From contig DXFE01000124.1 of assembly GCA_019114585.1 (NCBI GenBank), forward strand, positions 1-39,361: a DNA stretch of 39,361 bases. Reading direction: 5' to 3'. Origin of the DNA: Gemmiger_A avium (GTDB taxonomy: Bacteria > Bacillota > Clostridia > Oscillospirales > Ruminococcaceae). This document shows, one piece after another, positions 7,308 through 14,551 of the stretch (its first letter is position 1; the number at the start of each line of letters is the position of its first letter). The notes under the pieces were generated by a model that worked only from the letters and a program-made list of their open reading frames with translations, was not told the DNA's origin and searched no databases. Made by a program: the position numbers and the translations under genes.

Positions 7308-7898
7308 TCACTTGAGCAGATCCCGGAACAGTCCGGCGCGCTGGAGGGCGGGGCGCAGGGCCAGGTAGGCGGCCACGCCCACGGCGGTGCTGATCACGGC
7401 GTTGATGCAGGTGGCACCCACGTTCCAGGCCAGGGTCAGGTCGGCGGCGGGCTTGCCCAGAATCAGCAGCTTATAATAATACCCGAACAGCGGATCAAAC
7501 ACGCAGTTGAACGTCAGGCCCGCCGCTGCCGAGATAACAGCATACAGGCTGCGGCGTTTCGGATCGGTCTGCTGGCTTACATGCAGCACCCGATGAGCCA
7601 CCGCGCCGGTGATCAGGCCAATGCACAGCTTGGTGATCAGGGTTTTGGGCACATAGGTAATATAGGTAGGATCAAACAGGTCCCCCAGGCTCATGCCGAT
7701 CGCGCCGCCCACGCCGCCGTACATCCCGCCGAACAGCAGCGCCCCCAGCACGCAGATGGAATTTCCCAGATGAATGCTGGTGGCGTCCCCGCCCGGCAGC
7801 TGAATCCGGAACTGCAGCACCGCGAATCCCACATAGGCTAGCGCCGCCAGCATCGCCAGCACCGTCAGCCGCCGGATATGTCTGTCTTGATTTCGCAT
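7308..7898 (-). CDS. ECF transporter S component, probable vitamin (B6?) transporter
   Basis: A 196-residue, very hydrophobic protein with about six membrane spans. The core ATSIHLGNSICVLGALLFGG, followed by GAIGMSLGDLFDP and PKTLITKLCIGLITG, is typical of ECF S components. It would supply substrate specificity to a shared ECF module. The start at 7898 is set by GGGGAGGAAAG. The substrate cannot be read directly. The divergent neighbour is a MocR/PdxR-type regulator and both promoters overlap, which suggests pyridoxine or a related vitamer. Its mRNA has a roughly 230-base leader with a long closing stem (see 7927-8101). Confidence 0.75.
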   Translation of the reverse strand: MRNQDRHIRRLTVLAMLAALAYVGFAVLQFRIQLPGGDATSIHLGNSICVLGALLFGGMYGGVGGAIGMSLGDLFDPTYITYVPKTLITKLCIGLITGAVAHRVLHVSQQTDPKRRSLYAVISAAAGLTFNCVFDPLFGYYYKLLILGKPAADLTLAWNVGATCINAVISTAVGVAAYLALRPALQRAGLFRDLLK

Positions 7899-7926
7899 AC
7901 AACTTTCCTCCCCGCCGGGGTTTTTG

Positions 7927-8101
7927 GGGCAACTCCGCACAATTCGCGCCTGACGGCTCAGACGGCGTATCCCGCCTAAAAATTCCGTGCTATTTTCCAA
8001 AAATACTCGGCAAACCACCCAGGTTTGCCTGCGTTTTTTTGATTCATATCACAAAAATTTTTCTGGCGCGCTCCACCGCCTGGAATTGTGCGGAGCTGCC
8101 C
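7927..8101 (-). promoter_or_regulatory. Candidate structured leader RNA of the ECF-S gene
   Basis: Two 19-base arms, 8083-8101 and 7927-7945, pair perfectly except for one G-U wobble (5' arm GGGCAGCTCCGCACAATTC). They enclose about 135 bases containing the hairpin GGCAAACC-tgggt-GGTTTGCC (8029-8009) and a GC-rich stem region near 7946-7976. After the 3' arm, CCCCGGCGGGG could fold next to the ribosome site. The shape, a closing stem with inner hairpins directly before a transporter gene, is riboswitch-like. I do not recognise the family: no THF, TPP, cobalamin, preQ1 or T-box core is evident. Confidence 0.5.
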
Positions 8102-8168
8102 TTGACTTTTTTCGCCCCGGTCTGTATGCTCTATTATAGCGAACTCTGACCCCATTGAAATGGTCAGA
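8102..8168. promoter_or_regulatory. Overlapping face-to-face promoters with inverted-repeat operator
   Basis: On the + strand TTGACT (8102-8107) and TATGCT (8125-8130), 17-base spacer, serve the MocR-type gene. On the - strand TATAAT (8138-8133) with a weak TTTCAA -35 (8160-8155) serves the transporter. An inverted repeat TCTGACC...GGTCAGA (8145-8168) covers the - strand -35 and lies downstream of the + strand start. A regulator bound there could control both directions. The operator assignment is inference. Confidence 0.6.
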
Positions 8169-8206
8169 ATACATATTTTTTATGGTATCAGATGGGAGGG
8201 GCCACC

Positions 8207-9610
8207 ATGCCGACACCGTTGCTTTCTCTCGACCCGGCGGGGGAACTGCCGCTGTACGAACAGCTGTACCGGGCGCTGGCCGGGCGCATCCGGGCGGGGG
8301 AACTGCCCGCCGGCCGCCGCCTGCCCGGCAAGCGCAGCCTGGCCGAACAGCTGGGGGTCAGCGTGAACACGGTGGACACCGCTTACCAGCTGCTGGCCGC
8401 CGAGGGCTGGCTGGACGTGCGGCCCCGGTCGGGCTTCTTTGTGGCCGGGCGCGCCTCGCTGCCGCTGCCCGGTCTGCCCCAGGCCGCCCCTGTGCCGCCC
8501 GTCCCGGCGGCGGCCGCCGCGCCGGTCTGGCAGTTCGACTGCGGCACCAGCGGGGTGGATACCGGGCTGTTCCCGTTCCGCACCTGGGGCCGCATCCAGA
8601 AAGAACTGCTCTACGCCCAGCCGGGCCTGCTGGCCCACGGCCATCCCCAGGGGGACGAGGAACTGCGCGCCGCCATTGCCGACTATCTGCAAAGCTACCG
8701 GGGTGTGGTCTGTACGCCGGACCAGATCGTGGTGGGGGCCGGGGCGGAATACCTGCTCAGCCTGCTGGCGGTGCTGCTGCCCGGCGGCCCCGCCGCGCTG
8801 GAGGACCCGGGCTACCTGCGGCCCCGGGCGGTGCTGGGCAACTGCGGCGTGGCCTGTCTGCCGGTGCCCATCGACGCGGGCGGCATGGATCTGGACGCGC
8901 TGGAAGCCTCCGGGGCCCGCATCGCCTATGTGACCCCCAGCCACCAGTTCCCCACCGGGGTCACCATGCCCGCCCCCCGCCGGGCCGGGCTGCTGGCCTG
9001 GGCGATGGCTGCGCCCGGCCGGTATGTTTTAGAGGACGACTATGACTCGGAATTCCGGTTCGACGTGCGTCCGCTGCCCAGCCTGCAGGGGATGGCCGGG
9101 CCGGACGGGCCGGTGGTGTACCTGTCCACCTTCTCCAAAAGCCTGGCGCCCAGCATCCGTATCGCCTATATGGTGCTGCCCCGGCACCTGCTGGGGGCTT
9201 ACCGGGCGCGGTTTTCCGCCTACGCCTCTACCGTGAGCCGGTTCGAGCAGCAGACCCTGTACCGGTTCATGGCCGAGGGGCACTTCACCCGGCATCTGGC
9301 CCGAATGCGCAAGGAGTACCGGGCCCGGGCCGCCGCCCTGACCGGCGCGCTGGAATCCGCTTTCGGCGCTGACCGGCTGACCTTCGGCGGGCGGCAGGCG
9401 GGGCTGCATTTCCTGTTGCGGGTGGCGGGCGGCCCGCCGGAGGGGGAGATGGTGCGCGCCGCCCGGGCCGCCGGGGTGCGGCTGGCGGGCCTGAGCGAGT
9501 TCTGCCAGGCGGCTGTCTGCCCGCCCTCCACCGTGGTGCTGGGCTACGGCGCCCTGGCTGCCGGGCAGGCCGAACCGCTGGCGGCGCGGCTGGCTGAACT
9601 GTGGCGATAA
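8207..9610 (+). CDS. MocR/PdxR-type GntR regulator with aminotransferase domain
   Basis: A 467-residue fusion. Residues about 1-75 form a GntR winged helix (LYEQLYRALAGRIRAGELPAG, RSLAEQLGVSVNTVDTAYQLL). The remainder is a fold-type I aminotransferase domain, with the PLP lysine K311 in STFSKSLAPS and the DDYDSEFRF block before it. In such regulators PLP is a ligand rather than a catalytic cofactor; PdxR members control B6 synthesis or uptake. The start at 8207 follows GGGAGGGG, whereas the ATG at 8192 lies ahead of that site. It diverges from an ECF-S gene, which suggests control of vitamin uptake. A GABA- or taurine-type role is the main alternative. Confidence 0.88.
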   Translation: MPTPLLSLDPAGELPLYEQLYRALAGRIRAGELPAGRRLPGKRSLAEQLGVSVNTVDTAYQLLAAEGWLDVRPRSGFFVAGRASLPLPGLPQAAPVPPVPAAAAAPVWQFDCGTSGVDTGLFPFRTWGRIQKELLYAQPGLLAHGHPQGDEELRAAIADYLQSYRGVVCTPDQIVVGAGAEYLLSLLAVLLPGGPAALEDPGYLRPRAVLGNCGVACLPVPIDAGGMDLDALEASGARIAYVTPSHQFPTGVTMPAPRRAGLLAWAMAAPGRYVLEDDYDSEFRFDVRPLPSLQGMAGPDGPVVYLSTFSKSLAPSIRIAYMVLPRHLLGAYRARFSAYASTVSRFEQQTLYRFMAEGHFTRHLARMRKEYRARAAALTGALESAFGADRLTFGGRQAGLHFLLRVAGGPPEGEMVRAARAAGVRLAGLSEFCQAAVCPPSTVVLGYGALAAGQAEPLAARLAELWR

Positions 9611-9611
9611 C

Positions 9612-9647
9612 AAAACGGGACGTTCCTGCGCGGAACGTCCCGTTTTT
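9612..9647. terminator. Bidirectional terminator
   Basis: AAAACGGGACGTTCC-tgcgc-GGAACGTCCCGTTTTT forms a perfect stem with A and T runs on both sides. It separates the convergent MocR-type and ribbon-helix-helix genes. Confidence 0.92.
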
Positions 9648-9847
9648 CATTCAATATCCAGATCCGGCGGCACGTCCAGTTCGTGGGGAACCGGGCGGCC
9701 GTTTTTCTTGCGCTGGCGCACGCATTCGGTGAGAAGATACTCGATCTGGCCGTTCACCGAGCGGAAATCATCCTCCGCCCAGGCGGCAATGGCCGCGTAC
9801 AGGCTGGCGGACAGCCGCAGCGGGATCTGTTTTTTCTCCCCGGCCAT
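9647..9847 (-). CDS. Small ribbon-helix-helix (Arc-like) DNA-binding protein
   Basis: A 66-residue protein beginning MAGEKKQIPLRLSASLYAAI, with a beta strand (KQIPLRLS) and two helices (LYAAIAAWAEDD, SVNGQIEYLLTECVRQ), as in Arc/MetJ-type repressors. It has a charged C-terminal tail. Its ATG overlaps the SPFH stop codon by one base (TGATG), so the two are translated from one transcript. A short palindrome, ACTATgATAGT, sits between the -35 and -10 of the operon promoter and resembles the operators of this fold. I infer auto-repression. No toxin gene is present, so a toxin-antitoxin reading is not supported. Confidence 0.8.
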   Translation of the reverse strand: MAGEKKQIPLRLSASLYAAIAAWAEDDFRSVNGQIEYLLTECVRQRKKNGRPVPHELDVPPDLDIE

Positions 9848-10875
9848 CAGTACAGGCTGCCGGAATTTACCACCGGCTGGGCGTCCCGGTTGCCGCAGAG
9901 CACCACCAGCAGGTTGGACACCATGGCGGCCTTGCGCTCCTCATCCAGGTTTACCACCTGGTTTTCACTCAGACGCTCCAGGGCCATCTCCACCATGCCC
10001 ACGGCGCCGTCCACGATCATCTTGCGGGCGTCGATAATGGCCGACGCCTGCTGGCGCTGCAGCATCACCGCCGCGATCTCCGGCGCGTAGGCCAGGTAGG
10101 TGATCCGGGCTTCCAGAATCTCCAGACCGGCCTGCTGCACCCGGGCCTGGATCTCGTCCTTGATCCGGGCCGCCACGATCTCGCTGGAGCCGCGCAGGCT
10201 GCCGTCGTCCGCCTGGCCGTCGCCGGTGGTGTCCACGTTGGGGGCCACGTCGTAGGGGTAGATGCGCACGATGTTCCGCAGCGCGGTGTCGCACTGCAGG
10301 GACAGAAACTCCTTATAATTGTCCACGCTGAACACCGCCTTGGCAGTGTCCACGATGCGCCAGGTCACCGCAATGCCGATCTCCACCGGGTTGCCCAGGC
10401 AGTCGTTGATCTTCTGGCGGTTGTTGTTCAGGGTCATAACCTTCAGGCTCAGCTTGTTGCTGACCGGTGTTGCGCTCAGCTCGTTCTTGCCGGTAGGCAC
10501 CGGCCGCTCGCTTACGTCGCCGCTCTGGTTCAGCCGGGTGCGGGCCGCCGGGTTCACGCCGGAGCAGAAAGGATTCACATAATAAAATCCCTCGCCTTTC
10601 AGGGTGCCGATGTAGTTGCCGAACAGGGTCAGCACCAGGGCCTCCTGGGGCCGCAGCACCTTCAGGCCGCAGGCCAGGATCCAGCCCAGGCACAGCCAGG
10701 CCACGCACACCGCCATGAGCACGCCGGTCAGTGCGGACAGATTTTCCGGCACTGCCGCTTCCCCGAAAGCGCCTGCCGCCCACAGCACTACCAGGATGGC
10801 CACAACATACCCCGCCAGGATCGCCAGCAGGATCGGCATACCGTTCTTTTTATTCTGCAACAGTTTTTCCGTCAT
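9847..10875 (-). CDS. SPFH domain membrane protein
   Basis: A 342-residue protein with two N-terminal membrane segments (about residues 13-35 and 45-70), then an SPFH/band-7 domain (LRPQEALVLTLFGNYIGTLKGEGFYYVNPF ... VTWRIVDTAKAVFSVDNYKEFL). A helical region with DEIQARVQQAGLEILEARI follows, typical of stomatin/flotillin-like scaffolds. A polar insert, TTGDGQADDGS, lies in the middle. Such proteins oligomerise at the membrane and organise other proteins; the specific role is unknown. It starts behind AAGGAGG and is the first gene of an operon with the ribbon-helix-helix gene. Confidence 0.85.
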   Translation of the reverse strand: MTEKLLQNKKNGMPILLAILAGYVVAILVVLWAAGAFGEAAVPENLSALTGVLMAVCVAWLCLGWILACGLKVLRPQEALVLTLFGNYIGTLKGEGFYYVNPFCSGVNPAARTRLNQSGDVSERPVPTGKNELSATPVSNKLSLKVMTLNNNRQKINDCLGNPVEIGIAVTWRIVDTAKAVFSVDNYKEFLSLQCDTALRNIVRIYPYDVAPNVDTTGDGQADDGSLRGSSEIVAARIKDEIQARVQQAGLEILEARITYLAYAPEIAAVMLQRQQASAIIDARKMIVDGAVGMVEMALERLSENQVVNLDEERKAAMVSNLLVVLCGNRDAQPVVNSGSLY

Positions 10876-10917
10876 AGTTTGTTCCTCCTTGTGAAAAGGT
10901 AGTTATCTGATATCAAA

Positions 10918-10946
10918 ATAATATCACTATGATAGTTACTTGTCAA
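10918..10946 (-). promoter_or_regulatory. SPFH operon promoter with palindromic operator
   Basis: The - strand has a perfect TTGACA (10946-10941), a 17-base spacer and TATTAT (10923-10918). The perfect palindrome ACTATgATAGT (10926-10936) lies inside the spacer, where a bound repressor would block RNA polymerase. ATAGT-type half sites are typical for ribbon-helix-helix repressors such as Arc. Confidence 0.75.
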
Positions 10947-11113
10947 GGAGGAGGAAGAAAAGAAATTTCACGATTCACAAACAGCACGGTTGCGGGCATT
11001 TTTGGTGGCGGGTTTGCCCGGAATGACGCTTTTCGACAGGGAAAGGCGGGCGGTATAATAATATGGAGAATTTGTGAACACGGGGCGAGGCCCCGTAATG
11101 GGGAGAAAGTTTC

Positions 11114-13201
11114 ATGAGCGTTTTGACCGATACCGGTATCCCGGCCGAGGTCCTGGGGCAGGATCTGGTGGATGTGCGCCCCCTGAACCAGGAGGGCGGA
11201 TTCAGCAGCCTGTTCCGGGCCCACAAGCAGGGGCTGGATGTGGACGTAGTCATCAAGCGGGTCAAGAGCCAGTTCAAAGGTAAGATGGACGAGGGCAGCG
11301 AGGCCCGCATCCTGACCGGGCTGCGTCACCAGTATCTGCCCCGCATCTACGATTTCAAGCGTGCGTCGGACGGGTACTGCTATACCATTATGGAGCTGGT
11401 GCCCGGCTGCACCCTGCGGGAGTATGTGCAGGCCCACGGCGCGCTGGACCAGAAGCAGACCCTGGCCTGGACATTGCAGCTGTGCCAGGTGACCGAGTAC
11501 ATGCACGGGCGCAGCCCGGCCATCATCCACAGCGACCTGAAACCGGAAAACGTGATGATCACCCCCGACGGGGACATCTGCGTCATCGACTTCAACGCCT
11601 CGCTGGTGGCCAAAGAGGAAGAGATGGAGGCCATCGGCGCCTCCTCCGGCTATGCGGCGCCGGAACAGTACAATTTTGCGCCGGAGCTGTTCCCGGCGGA
11701 CAGCCCGCTGCGGGCGCTGGCCCAGGCGGCGGCCGGCTTCGGCCATGTGACCACCCGCACCGACCTGTACGCCATCGGCGCGCTGGCCTACTACATAATC
11801 ACCGGGTACGACCCGCTGGTCTGGGCCCAGGGCGTGGTGCCGCTGGAGCGGTACGACATCCAGCTGGGCGACCCCTTCCGCCAGGTGATCGAGCGGGCCA
11901 TGACCCCCGACCCGAAAGACCGGTTTGCCTCCGCCTCCGAGATGCTGCGGGCGCTGAACCGGCTGGAAAAGATGGACAAGCGCTACAAGCGCTGGGCGGC
12001 GTCCTGCTGGGCGGCGGCCGGGCTGTGGAGCCTGGCGCTGGCGGGCAGCCTGCTCTGCGCGGCGCTGGGCTGGCGGGGTATGCAGCAGGATACCCGCACC
12101 GAATACATAAATCTGGTACAGCAGGCCCAGACCCTGATGGAACAGATGCAGTACGCCGACAGCGAGCAGCTGCTGATGCAGGCGGTGCAGCTGGAGCCCA
12201 AGGCCACCGAGGCCTACGCCCGGCTGGGCGGGCTGCTGTTCCGCACCGGGCAGTACCAGCAGGCGGTGGATCTGTTGTCCGGCCAGACCTTTGAGCCTGA
12301 CCCGGGCATGAGCGAGGAGCAGTTCCGCCAGGCCCAGGCCGAGGTGCAGTACGTGCTGGGCTCCTGCCATTATCAGCTGGAGGAGTACACCGACGCCTTG
12401 CAGGCCTACCAGAACGCCGTGTATCTGGACGGCACCCAGCTGGCCTACCAGCGGGATCTGGCGGTGGCCTGGGCCCGCACCGGCGAGCCGGAACTGGCCC
12501 GGGAAACGGTGGAACAGCTGCGGGGCCAGGGATGCCCGGAGGCGGACCTGGCGATGGTGAGCGGCGAGATCGAATTTGCCTATGGCAACTACGAGGCCGC
12601 GCTGGAACAGCTGAGCCTGGCGGCCAGCCGGTCGGAGGATGACACGGTGGTGAGCCGGGCCTCCCAGCAGGCGGCCCGGTGCTGCCAGCAGCTGGGGGAC
12701 GCCTGGCTGGGGCAGGAGATCGATCTGCTCACGGCGGCCTGCAGCCGTCTGGGCGCGGCGGGCAACAGCCTGCAATTGCAGATGCTGAGCGAGGCTTATC
12801 TGCGCCGGGGCGCCGCGGGCGGCGAGGGCTGGCAGCAGGACTACGAGCAGGCGCTGGCCTGCCTGCAGCAGCTGCTGGACCGGGGCTACGCCACCTTTGC
12901 GGTGCGGCAGAACGCCGCCGTGGTGCTGCAGTATCTGGACCGGTACGACGAGGCCGAGCAGCAGCTGCTGGCACTGGAACAGGATTATCCCGGCGACTAC
13001 CGGGTGTATATGCGGCTGGCGCTGCTCTACGCCGACCGGGAGGGCGCCAAGCCCACCGAGCAGCGGGATTACACCGCCATGGGTGCGGCCTGGCGGCAGG
13101 CACAGCAGCTGTATGCCAGCGCTTCGGTGCAGGATGCGGAGATGCTGCGGCTGGAAGAACTGGTCAATCAGCTGATTGCCGCCGGCTGGGCGCTGGAATA
13201 A
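11114..13201 (+). CDS. Transmembrane Ser/Thr kinase with TPR outer region
   Basis: A 695-residue protein. Residues about 20-285 form a Hanks-type kinase: Lys in VVIKR (K48), Glu in GSEARIL (E63), the catalytic loop HSDLKPENVM (139-148) and the metal loop DFN (159-161). The usual HRD reads HSD and DFG reads DFN, so this is a non-RD kinase that may not need loop phosphorylation. A membrane segment lies at about 294-318. The remaining 375 residues are helical repeats of TPR type, probably outside the cell, in place of the PASTA domains of PrkC/Stk. The ATG follows GGGGAGAAAG. It heads a co-directional run through 19531, with internal hairpins at 13370-13392 and 14361-14518. Confidence 0.88.
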   Translation: MSVLTDTGIPAEVLGQDLVDVRPLNQEGGFSSLFRAHKQGLDVDVVIKRVKSQFKGKMDEGSEARILTGLRHQYLPRIYDFKRASDGYCYTIMELVPGCTLREYVQAHGALDQKQTLAWTLQLCQVTEYMHGRSPAIIHSDLKPENVMITPDGDICVIDFNASLVAKEEEMEAIGASSGYAAPEQYNFAPELFPADSPLRALAQAAAGFGHVTTRTDLYAIGALAYYIITGYDPLVWAQGVVPLERYDIQLGDPFRQVIERAMTPDPKDRFASASEMLRALNRLEKMDKRYKRWAASCWAAAGLWSLALAGSLLCAALGWRGMQQDTRTEYINLVQQAQTLMEQMQYADSEQLLMQAVQLEPKATEAYARLGGLLFRTGQYQQAVDLLSGQTFEPDPGMSEEQFRQAQAEVQYVLGSCHYQLEEYTDALQAYQNAVYLDGTQLAYQRDLAVAWARTGEPELARETVEQLRGQGCPEADLAMVSGEIEFAYGNYEAALEQLSLAASRSEDDTVVSRASQQAARCCQQLGDAWLGQEIDLLTAACSRLGAAGNSLQLQMLSEAYLRRGAAGGEGWQQDYEQALACLQQLLDRGYATFAVRQNAAVVLQYLDRYDEAEQQLLALEQDYPGDYRVYMRLALLYADREGAKPTEQRDYTAMGAAWRQAQQLYASASVQDAEMLRLEELVNQLIAAGWALE

Positions 13202-13213
13202 GGAGGAACGGCA

Positions 13214-13363
13214 ATGGAGATGGAACTGACCCGCAGCATGCTGCTGTTTTACGGCGGCCTGGCCGGTGCGGGGATCTCGGTGCTGGGGGCGCTGATAACG
13301 GCGGTGCTGCTGCGCCGGGCCCGGCGGCGGATCACCCAGGCGGTGCGCCGGGAGTATCAATAA
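13214..13363 (+). CDS. Small single-span membrane protein, 49 residues
   Basis: A short frame beginning MEMELTRSMLLFYGGLAGAG, twelve bases after the kinase stop, with AAGGAGG directly overlapping that gap. One membrane span (about residues 9-31) is followed by a strongly basic tail (RRARRRITQAVRREYQ), giving an N-out/C-in topology by the positive-inside rule. No family is recognised. Position, ribosome site and composition make it very likely real. A role as a small partner of the kinase is only inferred from the operon. Confidence 0.78.
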   Translation: MEMELTRSMLLFYGGLAGAGISVLGALITAVLLRRARRRITQAVRREYQ

Positions 13364-13425
13364 ACCGGTAAACGGCCCCTGGCGGGCCGTGGGGAATATA
13401 TCGCACACAGAAAGGAATCACAACT

Positions 13426-13800
13426 ATGAAACTGGAACAAGTTTGTCAGACCCTGAACGCCTACCTGAGCCAGAAGGCGCTCTTCCGCACCCTGATGCCT
13501 CTGGGCGCCATCATGGGCATCGTGTTTGCCGCGCTGAGCCTGATCAGTAACTTTATCTATCTGGGCGGCTTTGTTACCGCCCTGTGCTTCTGGGGCTTTG
13601 TGCTGGGCATGCTGCTGGCTTTGTCCCTGTGCCAGTTCCAGATGCTGGCCATCGCGCTGGGTATCTGGGCTGTGGATTACGCCTACGGCTTTTTGTCCAG
13701 CCTGATCCGCTTCCACTCCCTGTCCTACGGCACCCTGCTGTATCTGGTGGTGTACGGGCTGCTGGCGTTCCTGGCGTACAAGAAGTCCCTGGCGAAGTAA
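13426..13800 (+). CDS. Small integral membrane protein, 124 residues
   Basis: Begins MKLEQVCQTLNAYLSQKALF, then has three to four hydrophobic spans (about residues 22-48, 48-72, 74-92 and 98-118), and ends in a basic KKSLAK tail. AAAGGA lies at a good distance before the ATG. A GC-rich hairpin (ACGGCCCC-tggc-GGGCCGT, 13370-13392) separates it from the 49-residue gene and may reduce read-through. I do not recognise the family. Its place between the kinase and the zinc-ribbon genes suggests a membrane component of the same system. Confidence 0.75.
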   Translation: MKLEQVCQTLNAYLSQKALFRTLMPLGAIMGIVFAALSLISNFIYLGGFVTALCFWGFVLGMLLALSLCQFQMLAIALGIWAVDYAYGFLSSLIRFHSLSYGTLLYLVVYGLLAFLAYKKSLAK

Positions 13801-13840
13801 ACCGCCGTTTTACGGCATCATAAAAAGGAGGTAACCCTAC

Positions 13841-14293
13841 ATGGCAGGTTGGAAAGAGAGCGTGGGCCGTTTTGCCCAGAGCGCGGTTAGCAAGAGCAAG
13901 GAGATGGCGGAGATCACCCGCCTGAATATGGAGATCTCCAATCAGGAGCAGCGCCTGCGGGAGCTGCACAGCCAGCTGGGCCAGTTCCTGGTGGAGCATC
14001 CGGAACTGGTGCCCGTTGACGCGGCGGACGCCCAGGCCCTGCTGCAGGAGGTGGCCCAGGTCAAGGCCGGCATCGAAGCCAGCAAGGCCACCCTGCTGGA
14101 GGTGCGCAACGTGAACATCTGCCCCGGCTGCGGCGCCGAGGTAGCCCGTACCAGCAAGTTCTGCCCCTCTTGCGGCGCCCAGATGGACCGCAGCGTGATG
14201 GAGCGCCTGGCGCAGACCCCCGTCTGCCCGAACTGCGGCGCGGAACTGGAAGCCGGTGCGGCGTTCTGCGGCAACTGCGGCTCCAAGCTGTAA
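13841..14293 (+). CDS. Coiled-coil protein with double zinc ribbon
   Basis: A 150-residue soluble protein. Residues about 10-90 are helical and probably coiled (LNMEISNQEQRLRELHSQLGQF ... VKAGIEASKATLLEV). Two zinc ribbons follow: CPGCGAEV with CPSCGAQ, and CPNCGAEL with CGNCGSKL at the very C-terminus. It has AAGGAGG before the ATG. Double zinc ribbons of this type usually mediate protein contacts. The similar single ribbon at the end of the next gene product suggests the two proteins share a partner or are related by gene duplication. The role is inferred from context only. Confidence 0.8.
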   Translation: MAGWKESVGRFAQSAVSKSKEMAEITRLNMEISNQEQRLRELHSQLGQFLVEHPELVPVDAADAQALLQEVAQVKAGIEASKATLLEVRNVNICPGCGAEVARTSKFCPSCGAQMDRSVMERLAQTPVCPNCGAELEAGAAFCGNCGSKL

Positions 14294-14360
14294 GATCTGG
14301 CAAGGTACGGGCGCGGGCGTTGAACCGGCGTCCGGCCTGAAGCGACAGGTTCTCTCCTTT

Positions 14361-14518
14361 CTTACCGAAAGGGGGGAGGGTGTGGGAGAGGACCATCAGG
14401 GCCCTCTCCCACTTGCCATATTTCCGTTTTTGCTGCTGCAACGGCAGCAAAAACGACCCGCCAGGCTGGCAAAATTTTTTGACAGCCTGGCGGGCGCGGG
14501 CTTTCGGGCCTGCGCCCG
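14361..14518. repeat. Run of strong hairpins in the kinase/VWA gene block
   Basis: Five inverted repeats occupy the gap between the zinc-ribbon gene and the next membrane protein gene: CCTTTC/GAAAGG near 14357, GTGGGAGAG/CTCTCCCAC (14382-14411), CGTTTTTGCTG/CAGCAAAAACG (14425-14455), CCCGCCAGGCTG/AGCCTGGCGGG (14457-14494) and CGGGCGCGGG/CCTGCGCCCG (14491-14518). The sequences differ from the A-D repeats, although the row-of-hairpins layout is alike. It could reduce read-through into the downstream genes or stabilise a processed mRNA end. Confidence 0.7.
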
Positions 14519-14551
14519 GTTTGATTTTGTGATACAGGAGTGTGCAGGCGG

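Noticed and set aside
8009..8029. TGGGTGG in the ECF-S leader resembles the T-box antiterminator sequence
   Set aside because: The conserved ACCGCG continuation is absent, the sequence is the loop of its own hairpin, and no specifier or terminator pair is seen.
9647..10875. Ribbon-helix-helix gene considered as antitoxin of a toxin-antitoxin pair
   Set aside because: The coupled partner is a 342-residue SPFH membrane protein, not a toxin, and no other small gene is adjacent.
10943..13408. Very long open frame antisense to the kinase gene
   Set aside because: It is a shadow of GC-rich codon usage: no ribosome site, His/Gln/Gly-rich random composition, and it runs through the whole sense gene and the next one.
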